From DAOVRL01 sp964459805 (GTDB lineage: Bacteria; Planctomycetota; Phycisphaerae; Sedimentisphaerales; Anaerobacaceae), in assembly GCA_964459805.1 (NCBI GenBank), contig CAYWOD010000239.1, forward strand, positions 1 through 5,006: a stretch of 5,006 nt of DNA, in the 5' to 3' direction. The notes beneath the pieces are model-generated. The model did not search any database. It saw only the letters and a list, made by a program, of their open reading frames with translations, and was not told the DNA's origin. The position numbers and the translations under genes are program-made. Each line of letters begins with the position of its first letter. Positions within the stretch are counted from its first letter, which is position 1. Of this stretch, positions 1 through 5,006 are shown in pieces.

Positions 1-34
1 GGATCCTTTACAAATCGACTACTTTTTATGCAAA

Positions 35-99
35 ACAAACCCAATTCTCAAAAGGACAAAATCAATGCAACCCTCTTTGCCACAAAGGATTATGAAAAT
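35..99 (+). repeat. Repeat unit copy A (~65 bases)
   Basis: The unit opens with ACAAACCCAATT, passes through a CAAAAGG segment and a variable middle, and closes with CCACAAAGGATTA followed by GAAAAT. By hand alignment it is about three quarters identical to copy B at 146-211, with one single-base gap near its start. Differences concentrate in the centre while both ends are conserved, so the ends may be what is constrained or what was copied most recently. The strand label is arbitrary, because no transcription signal can be assigned to it. Confidence 0.65.
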
Positions 100-145
100 A
101 AACCACCCCGCCGGACTCCAAAAAACAAACCCAAAACAAACCCAA

Positions 146-211
146 ACAAACCCAATTTCCCAAAAGCCAAAAATGAACTTAAACTTTTATCCCACAAAGG
201 ATTACGACAAT
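146..211 (+). repeat. Repeat unit copy B (~66 bases)
   Basis: This is the direct-repeat partner of copy A, offset by 111-112 bases and in the same orientation. It shares the opening ACAAACCCAATT and the closing CCACAAAGGATTA, with GACAAT in place of GAAAAT after it. It is preceded by two further CAAACCC motifs (126-132 and 137-143) at 10-11 base spacing. It is followed by a GAACAACGAACAATCAACAA stretch that also looks repetitive. Confidence 0.65.
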
Positions 212-247
212 GAACAACGAACAATCAACAACGAACGTTATTCAAAA

Positions 248-280
248 CAAACCCAATTCAAACCCAATTCAAACCCAACT
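248..280 (+). repeat. Three tandem 11-base CAAACCCAATT repeats
   Basis: Two perfect CAAACCCAATT copies (248-258, 259-269) are followed by a third, CAAACCCAACT, with one substitution (270-280). The 11-base period is close to one helical turn of DNA. The complement carries three GGGTTTG tracts in phase, a mildly telomere-like G-rich pattern. The array ends exactly where the sequence turns GC-rich, so it marks the edge of the repeat block. Confidence 0.8.
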
Positions 281-459
281 TGTCGCGGCGGAGCCCCTGG
301 CGAAGCCGGATATGGACCTGAACGAATCGGGACTCGAAGCCTTCACAGCTATACCCGCTCTACGGCTGCCTTTATTTCGCGCCGAGCCCGGGACCAGCTT
401 TTTCCCTCCGCCCAGCCCCACGCCCTTGCCGTGGCAACCTTTATCGCCGTTCCCAGCGC
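281..459. other. No convincing feature
   Basis: This GC-rich stretch separates the repeat block from the protein-like frame that follows. Plus-strand frames through it give proline-, arginine- and serine-rich translations with no recognisable domain. One minus-strand frame is also open here (stop at 349-351), but it shares codon boundaries with the plus-strand frame of 460-675 and may be its antisense shadow. A frameshifted upstream part of that degraded gene could lie here, but I could not recover one. Confidence 0.5.
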
Positions 460-675
460 AGAACTCGCATCGGATTTGTCTTTAAGGCCCTTCAAGAACC
501 CGGCCAACCAAAGGTCTTTTTGAGTGTGCTTATGCCATTTGACGAAGGAGAAAATGCCGGCACCGTTGCCAAGGGCATCAACACACGCGTGGGCATTGAG
601 GGCGATATAACGGCGAAGATCAAGATCGTGCGCGTCTCCATTAGCACCGACAAGACTTGGGCCATCGAACGGTAG
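460..675 (+). pseudogene. Orphan C-terminal fragment, possibly of a secreted beta-sandwich or lyase-type protein
   Basis: The frame ending at the TAG at 673-675 reads as a plausible protein tail of about 71 residues. It contains RIGFVFKAL, then VFLSVLMPFDEGENAG, then AKIKIVRVSI and TWAIER. Alternating hydrophobic and polar residues suggest beta-strands. The SVLMPF..GE pattern resembles the C-terminal beta-sandwich seen in heparinase II/III-type polysaccharide lyases; that is an impression, not a search result. The first in-frame ATG is at 532 and would leave only 47 codons. The frame stays open upstream to a TGA at 319-321, but the translation there looks random, so the 5' part seems deleted, frameshifted or replaced next to the repeat block. 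AAAGG at 510-514 before TTG 520 or GTG 526 allows a short independent peptide. The alternative is a 144-codon minus-strand frame (783-349, starting GTG), whose translation I do not recognise. Confidence 0.4.
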
Positions 676-874
676 CGCCTGCAATTGCAGTGCTCCTTGA
701 GTCGAATAGACGTAGTATAACTCTCTCATGCAGGCGTACTTTGTATTCTCAGTTGCTCCTCTCTTTCGATTGAGGAGTGCCACAATATTCTGCCTTGTAA
801 GAGAGCTTCACTACACCAAATTGCCTGCAGGATTTCTCCCGGTTCTGCTCCTTGCCTCAGGGCAATAAGTACGC

Positions 875-903
875 TTGAGTTCTTGAAGCAGATGTGGTAT
901 CCT
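875..903 (+). promoter_or_regulatory. Candidate sigma70-type promoter for the large gene
   Basis: TTGAGT (875-880) and TATCCT (898-903) each match four of six consensus positions and are separated by 17 bases. A TGG just before the -10 gives an extended TGn element. Transcription would start near 910 and leave a leader of roughly 85 bases that includes the hairpin at 954-977. A competing candidate is TTGGCG (919-924) with TATAAC (940-945), which has a better -10 but only a 15-base spacer. Promoter consensus is poorly defined in Planctomycetota, so this is a weak prediction. Confidence 0.3.
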
Positions 904-953
904 GTGCGTACGCCGGGCTTGGCGGCTAAAATGAGCGCATATAACTGAATTCA

Positions 954-977
954 GGTGCGCCGGCTCACGGTCGCACC
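954..977 (+). promoter_or_regulatory. GC-rich leader hairpin touching the ribosome binding site
   Basis: GGTGCG (954-959) pairs with CGCACC (972-977), and CCG (960-962) pairs with CGG (968-970). This gives a nine-pair stem with a five-base loop (GCTCA) and one bulged T at 971. The stem ends immediately before the AAGGAGG at 978. In RNA it could help keep the ribosome site exposed or, if it rearranges, affect translation. There is no T-tract after it, so it is not a terminator. Confidence 0.45.
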
Positions 978-984
978 AAGGAGG
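978..984 (+). promoter_or_regulatory. Strong Shine-Dalgarno sequence AAGGAGG
   Basis: AAGGAGG lies ten bases before the ATG at 995, a near-perfect anti-16S match. It fixes the start of the large gene. The signal peptide that begins at this ATG supports the same start. Confidence 0.85.
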
Positions 985-994
985 ATTACGAGCT

Positions 995-3900
995 ATGAAC
1001 GAGCGACTATTTCGACACACGGACAATCTTTATCTCAAACTTTTTTTGCCGCCACTGGTGACCATTCTTCTCGCGATGGTGGCGTATGCCCAGGACGCCG
1101 GTGAGCTCCTGAGGCAATCTGAGATCAAAGGTGGCCTGGTTGTGCACCTGGGGTGCGGAAACGCAGCGCTGACAGCCCAGTTGCGCGCCGGCGATCAATA
1201 CTTCGTGCACGGTCTTGACACAGACGCGACTCAAGTCGCCTCCGTCCGAGGCCGCCTCATCGAGCAAGGCATCTACGGCCCTGTGAGCGTAGATCAGTGG
1301 GATGGCCTGCACCTGCCTTACGCCGACAATCTGGTCAATCTGATTGTGGCCGAGGAACCGGCACAGCTCTCCGAAGCCGAATTGTTTCGGGCGCTGGCCC
1401 CCAAGGGCGTTGCTCTTCTCCGGCACAAAGGGCAATGGAAGAAGGTGATCAAGCCCTGGCCGAAAGAGATAGATGAGTGGACACACTATTTCCACGGCCC
1501 GGACGGCAACCCGGTGGCCCAAGATTCCGTTGTCGGCCCTCCCGAACAGCTCCAGTGGGTCGGCAGCCCCCTCTGGGCGCGCCACCACGACCACATGGCC
1601 AGCATGACGTCCCTGGTCTCTGCCCAAGGTCGCCTTTTCTACATCTTTGACGAAGGGCCCACCGCTTCGGTCCAGCTCCCACCCCAATGGCGGCTAATAG
1701 CACGCGATGCGTTCAATGGGGTGATTCTGTGGAAACGCAATATCGGTCAGTGGAACACCCATCAGTACCCGCTCAAGAGTGGCCCGGCTCACTTGCTGCG
1801 CCGTCTCGTGGCGGTGGGCGACCGCGTCTTCGTGACTCTCGGTATCGACGCACCGGTCACGGCACTTGACGCGGCAAGCGGAAAGACCATGCTAACTTAC
1901 CAAGGGAGTGAACACACAAGAGAAATCGTTGTTTCCGAGGGCGTCGCCTTCTTTGTGGCGGACAGATCAAGGTCTCTGCTGCCAGATTGGCGCCGCAAAG
2001 ATACTTATGTCTGGGCAAATACGCGCAGGGCCAATCCTGACTGGGGCTGGAACCGAACATCTCGTAACATACTCGCCTATGAAGCCAAATCGGGCAGCCT
2101 GTTGTGGCAGGCCAAAGCCCCCGTCGCTCCTTGTTCCTTGGCGGCGGACGCCGAACGCCTCGTCTTCCACAACGGGCAAAAACTGATTTGCCTGGAGCGC
2201 CGCAATGGAGATCGGCTTTGGGAAAGCGAGCCGGCGCCGACTGCGCTGCCCGTTCTCACCAATACCGGGCCGCGTGTCTTACTCTACAAAGACGTTGTTC
2301 TGTTCTCCGGGAACGACGGCAAGATGTCGGGCTGGTCGGCCAAGGATGGGAAGAAAATATGGGAGCAGAGACACCGCCCGAGCGGTCACATGTCGCTCAA
2401 AGACCTGTTTGTAGTTCAGGGCCTGGTGTGGACCGGCTCGATTGCGAGCAGCACCCAAGACGGCGCCTTCGCCGGCTACGACCCGCTAAGCGGGAAGTTG
2501 GTGAAGGAGTTCCCGGCAGACGTGAAGGTGCACTGGTTCCACCACCGCTGCTACCCATCCAAAGCCACTGAGAAGTATCTGCTGACCGCGCGTAACGGCA
2601 CCGAGTTCGTCGATCTGACAGCCCAACACTGGAAGCCGCATCACTGGGTGCGCGGTGGCTGTATTTATGGCGTGATGCCGTGTAACGGAATGACATACGC
2701 ACCTATGAACTCCTGCGGTTGTCAGTTGGAAGCCAAGCTCACGGGCTTCAACGCCCTCGCCCCCGGCCCCATCCCGCAACTGTCCAAAGCAAGTCTCTCC
2801 GGCCGGGCCCGTCTGGAGCGCGGCCCTGCCTACGGCAAAGCGGACGGCACGTCGGCCGGGCCAACTGACTGGCCCACGTACCGCCACGATCCAAGTCGCA
2901 GCGGCGCCGCGTCGGTCACCGTTTCCACCCGCCTAAACCAAACTTGGCAGACGAAATTGGGGGGCAGGCTCAGTGCGCCAATCATTGCCGCCGGCAAACT
3001 GTTCGTTGCCTCCATCGACACTCACACGCTATATACCCTGGATGCGCAGACGGGAAGCAGGCTCTGGTCTTACACCACCGGTGGACGTATCGACTCACCA
3101 CCCACCTATCACAAAGGACTTGCCCTGTTCGGCTCGGCCGACGGATATGTCTATGCCCTGCGCGCTGCCGACGGCATTCTGGCCTGGCGCTTCCGCGGCG
3201 CTCCGGTTGACCGCCGCATGATGGCCTGGGAACAGCTCGAATCGGCCTGGCCCGTCCACGGGAGTGTGTTAGTCCACAACGGCGTGCTCTACTGCACCGC
3301 TGGTCGAAACATGTATCTCGAGGGCGGACTCCGTTTCCTGCGCCTCGACCCGGCCACCGGCAAACTGCTTGGCGAGACGGTCATGAATGACAAAGACCCC
3401 GAGACCGGCGAGGATATGCACCTGGCCTACCTAAAGAAGACCCAGGGCAACAACATGCCGGTGGCCCATTCCGATATTTTATCGTGCGACGGAAGGCACA
3501 TCTGGATGCGCTCGCAGAAGATCACTTTCGATGGTAAGCGACTGGAGATCGGCCTCGAGAACGTGACCGAGCAGCCGGGCGAGGACTTCCATATCTTCTG
3601 CCAGAATGGCTTCCTCGACGACTCCTATTTCTTCCGCTCCTACTGGACTTTTGGGCGCCGCGTTACCGGCGGGTATGGCGGATGGTTCAAGGCCGGACGC
3701 CTCGTGCCCTCCGGTCGTATTCTCTGCTTCGATGAGGGGCGCGTTTATGGCTACGGACGCAAGCTGGAGTACATGGTCAACTCATCTGTGCTGGAGTACC
3801 AGGTTTTTGCCGCCGACAAGGTCGTAACGCAACAGTCTATCGAGCAACTGGGCAAGGCCGAGCGGGCTATCAGCGAACGATCGAGCCATAAGAACGCCAA

Positions 3901-4897
3901 CTCCTCCGACTGGCGCTTGCGCCACTTCTTCGGCGCCAAGGACCTTACCGCCGTGACTTTCCAGTGGACCCTCGACCAGCCGGCGCTCATTGCCCGCGCC
4001 ATGGTAGTAGCTGGAGAGACACTCTTCATTGCCGGCCCACCGGACTTTATCGACGAACGCGAAGCCTTTTATTCGCCCGGTGACCCCAAAGTCGAAGCCG
4101 CGCTCAGGCGCCAGGCCGAAGCCTTGGCGGGGCGACACGGCGGACATCTTTGGGCTATGGCCGAAACCGATGGCAAGGTGGCCGCCCGCTACGCCTTGGA
4201 CACCATCCCCGTTTTTGACGGGATGGCCGCCGCAGGAGACAGCCTCTACATTGCCACCGCCGATGGATGCGTCACCCGCCTTGCGCCAACGGGAGGTACT
4301 CCTCTAAGCAGGAGCGAAGACAAACCTCTCCGGGTCGCCTGGGACAAACCGGAAGACCCCCGCTACCTCCTGCCCCCTGTGGAACGCAGAGAAGGTGACT
4401 TCGCTAAAGTGGTGAGGTGCCGGGTGGTCGCTTCAAAGCTGGGCTATCGCCTGCAGGGCACAGCCAAAAAGCAGGTAGGCATAGCGGTGAAGAAGCTGGA
4501 CCGCCCCATCACGGGCTCGGTTACTTTCAGAACCCGTATGAGGGCCGTTCCAGACGAGCTCGGTTTGCAGCGCAATGGGTACTTGGCTTTCGGCGACGGC
4601 GCTGACGATGCCAAGCTTATCAAGTGTGGCGCACGCCTCAGAACCCAGCGAGCCTCGATCGTCCAGGGACCGTTACTAAAAGGCAAGTCCAAAAGCGCCG
4701 ATATCAAGGCCCCTGGCGATAAAGGTGTGGAAATCGTCGTGACCATCGACCTAAAAGCTCAAAAGATCGTGTACACGGCCAACGGCGTGACGGTAGAAGC
4801 CCAGATCCAACGCCCCCTGAAATCCATCACTCATGTGGGATACGCCATACATAGTGCACTCATCGACTTCGCACCTGTCAAGGTTCACGCCCCGTGA
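995..4897 (+). CDS. Secreted methyltransferase-like/PQQ-type beta-propeller fusion protein, 1300 residues
   Basis: Start ATG 995 has AAGGAGG ten bases upstream; the stop is TGA 4895-4897. Residues 1-32 form a signal peptide: hydrophobic core about 14-31, likely cleavage after AYA at 32, so the product is probably periplasmic or envelope-bound. Residues about 46-145 resemble the core of a class I SAM methyltransferase: VVHLGCGNA (49-57), GLD (73-75), WDGLHLPY (102-109), NLIV (115-118) and LAPKGVAL (134-141). The third motif I glycine is replaced by A57. A linker holds the family motif DEWTHYFHGPDGN (160-172) and WARHHDHM (194-201). The first PQQ-like propeller segment follows, with blades such as DAFNGVILW (238-246) and EAKSGSLLW (363-371). 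A cysteine-rich hinge has C556, C563, C574 and C576. The second propeller segment opens with DWPTYRHD (625-632) and includes FGSADGYVYAL (712-722). From about 1135 to the end lies a beta-rich, LamG/concanavalin-like domain. No CXXCH heme motif or quinoprotein dehydrogenase active site was recognised, so enzymatic PQQ use is doubtful; ligand or surface binding is more likely. The family is recognised from memory, and its function is unknown to me. Confidence 0.9.
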   Translation: MNERLFRHTDNLYLKLFLPPLVTILLAMVAYAQDAGELLRQSEIKGGLVVHLGCGNAALTAQLRAGDQYFVHGLDTDATQVASVRGRLIEQGIYGPVSVDQWDGLHLPYADNLVNLIVAEEPAQLSEAELFRALAPKGVALLRHKGQWKKVIKPWPKEIDEWTHYFHGPDGNPVAQDSVVGPPEQLQWVGSPLWARHHDHMASMTSLVSAQGRLFYIFDEGPTASVQLPPQWRLIARDAFNGVILWKRNIGQWNTHQYPLKSGPAHLLRRLVAVGDRVFVTLGIDAPVTALDAASGKTMLTYQGSEHTREIVVSEGVAFFVADRSRSLLPDWRRKDTYVWANTRRANPDWGWNRTSRNILAYEAKSGSLLWQAKAPVAPCSLAADAERLVFHNGQKLICLERRNGDRLWESEPAPTALPVLTNTGPRVLLYKDVVLFSGNDGKMSGWSAKDGKKIWEQRHRPSGHMSLKDLFVVQGLVWTGSIASSTQDGAFAGYDPLSGKLVKEFPADVKVHWFHHRCYPSKATEKYLLTARNGTEFVDLTAQHWKPHHWVRGGCIYGVMPCNGMTYAPMNSCGCQLEAKLTGFNALAPGPIPQLSKASLSGRARLERGPAYGKADGTSAGPTDWPTYRHDPSRSGAASVTVSTRLNQTWQTKLGGRLSAPIIAAGKLFVASIDTHTLYTLDAQTGSRLWSYTTGGRIDSPPTYHKGLALFGSADGYVYALRAADGILAWRFRGAPVDRRMMAWEQLESAWPVHGSVLVHNGVLYCTAGRNMYLEGGLRFLRLDPATGKLLGETVMNDKDPETGEDMHLAYLKKTQGNNMPVAHSDILSCDGRHIWMRSQKITFDGKRLEIGLENVTEQPGEDFHIFCQNGFLDDSYFFRSYWTFGRRVTGGYGGWFKAGRLVPSGRILCFDEGRVYGYGRKLEYMVNSSVLEYQVFAADKVVTQQSIEQLGKAERAISERSSHKNANSSDWRLRHFFGAKDLTAVTFQWTLDQPALIARAMVVAGETLFIAGPPDFIDEREAFYSPGDPKVEAALRRQAEALAGRHGGHLWAMAETDGKVAARYALDTIPVFDGMAAAGDSLYIATADGCVTRLAPTGGTPLSRSEDKPLRVAWDKPEDPRYLLPPVERREGDFAKVVRCRVVASKLGYRLQGTAKKQVGIAVKKLDRPITGSVTFRTRMRAVPDELGLQRNGYLAFGDGADDAKLIKCGARLRTQRASIVQGPLLKGKSKSADIKAPGDKGVEIVVTIDLKAQKIVYTANGVTVEAQIQRPLKSITHVGYAIHSALIDFAPVKVHAP

Positions 4898-5006
4898 CTT
4901 GCGGAGTTTTTGCCGGTTGCAGCGGATCTATTTGGTTTTTCTTTTTCCGGCTTTTTTCGCGCGGTTCCGGCCCGCTCCCTGAGTCTTCCTGTTCCTGTTT
5001 TTGGCT
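4898..5006. other. T-rich 3' flank, possibly entering a convergent gene
   Basis: The sequence after the stop is plus-strand T-rich, with runs at 4907-4911, 4936-4940, 4942-4946 and 4952-4957. On the minus strand all three frames are open from the window edge for some distance. One ends in a basic tail (AGKRKTK, stop at 4928-4930) of the kind seen at the ends of planctomycete proteins. With only about 25 codons in view, and every frame open, I cannot say which frame, if any, is coding. Confidence 0.3.
4912..4957 (+). terminator. Weak candidate intrinsic terminator
   Basis: GCCGG (4912-4916) can pair with CCGGC (4947-4951), and six T residues follow directly (4952-4957). The stem is only five pairs and the loop is 30 bases, far from a classic terminator. 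The position, 14 bases after the stop codon of the large gene, is what makes it worth listing. Confidence 0.2.

Larger units (their letters stand above)
31..280. repeat. G-poor interspersed repeat block (CAAACCC-rich)
   Basis: This block is A/C-rich and strikingly poor in G on the plus strand, unlike the GC-rich sequence that follows. It contains two diverged copies of a ~65-base unit (35-99 and 146-211) and seven copies of CAAACCC, at 36, 126, 137, 147, 248, 259 and 270. The exact string CCACAAAGGATTA occurs in both units (80-92 and 192-204), 112 bases apart. Several overlapping frames stay open because the composition lacks stop codons. Their products (NKPNSQK, TKDYENK, NNEQ-type phrases) are low-complexity and differ by frame, so I treat them as non-coding. 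I recall similar phrases from spurious ORFs in Planctomycetota annotations, which would make this a dispersed lineage-specific repeat. There is no transposase, no clear terminal inverted repeat and no CRISPR-like regular spacing. Confidence 0.75.
676..994 (+). other. Gene-free leader region of the large secreted protein
   Basis: I see no convincing gene in these 319 bases. Just after the upstream stop codon lies a perfect 12-base palindrome, CTGCAATTGCAG (679-690), with no T-tract after it, so it is not a standard terminator. The later part holds a possible promoter, a strong hairpin and a Shine-Dalgarno sequence, each listed separately. A minus-strand frame at 1026-811 crosses the start of the large gene, gives an arginine- and cysteine-rich translation and is best ignored. 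Confidence 0.55.

Noticed and set aside
1..6. GGATCC at the very first bases, as a possible cloning junction
   Set aside because: It is a BamHI site and could reflect a cloned fragment end, but one six-base site proves nothing and no vector sequence is visible.
31..280. CRISPR array
   Set aside because: The repeated units are diverged, only two are long, the spacing is irregular and there are no unique spacers of uniform length.
28..523. Three overlapping plus-strand open frames (28-213, 65-523, 210-485) in the repeat region
   Set aside because: They exist because the A/C-rich repeat lacks stop codons. The translations are low-complexity Lys/Asn/Pro/Gln phrases repeated in different frames, with no domain and no consistent ribosome binding site.
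756..777. CTCCT/AGGAG hairpin in the intergenic region
   Set aside because: The five-pair stem with a 12-base loop and no T-tract is within chance expectation, and the AGGAG has no start codon at a suitable distance.
811..1026. Minus-strand frame of 71 codons across the start of the large gene
   Set aside because: It overlaps the well-supported leader and signal peptide, has no recognisable motif, and is rich in Arg, Cys and Pro as expected for an antisense shadow.
1007..1687. Minus-strand frame of 226 codons inside the large gene
   Set aside because: It lies wholly antisense to the signal peptide, Rossmann segment and family motif block, whose sense translation is clearly conserved. Long antisense frames are common in GC-rich genes.
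995..4897. True PQQ-dependent dehydrogenase
   Set aside because: The propeller blades are PQQ-like, but I see no heme motif or recognisable quinoprotein dehydrogenase active-site pattern, and the architecture (Rossmann segment, two propeller parts, beta-sandwich) differs from those enzymes.

Overview
The window suggests a member of the Planctomycetota, probably a Phycisphaerae-like lineage or a relative known from metagenomes. Two independent signs point there. The first is one large secreted protein whose motifs (DEWTHYFHGPDGN, VVGP, WARHHDHMAS, LFYIFDEGP) belong to a PQQ-like beta-propeller family that I know mainly from Planctomycetota and Lentisphaerota. The second is an A/C-rich, G-poor repeat block that spells phrases such as NKPNSQK and TKDYENK when translated, which I recall as spurious small proteins in planctomycete genome annotations. 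Both attributions come from memory, not from a search.

Layout. Positions 1-280 are a low-GC, strongly strand-asymmetric repeat region: two diverged copies of a ~65-base unit plus clustered CAAACCC/CAAACCCAATT motifs. At about 281 the composition turns abruptly GC-rich. Positions 281-459 hold nothing convincing. Positions 460-675 hold a protein-like plus-strand reading frame with no credible start; it looks like the orphan 3' end of a gene, possibly a secreted polysaccharide-lyase-type protein. Positions 676-994 are the leader of the main gene, with a possible sigma70-like promoter, a GC-rich hairpin, and an excellent Shine-Dalgarno sequence touching that hairpin. Positions 995-4897 are one intact 1300-residue gene. 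The last 109 bases are a T-rich tail with a weak terminator candidate and, possibly, the end of a convergent gene.

The main protein carries, in order, a signal peptide, a methyltransferase-like Rossmann segment, a first PQQ-like propeller half, a cysteine-rich hinge, a second propeller half and a C-terminal beta-sandwich. A SAM-methyltransferase-like fold behind a secretion signal is biochemically puzzling and is the most interesting point of the window. No partner gene is complete here, so no pathway can be assigned from context. No tRNA, rRNA, CRISPR array or transposase was seen.
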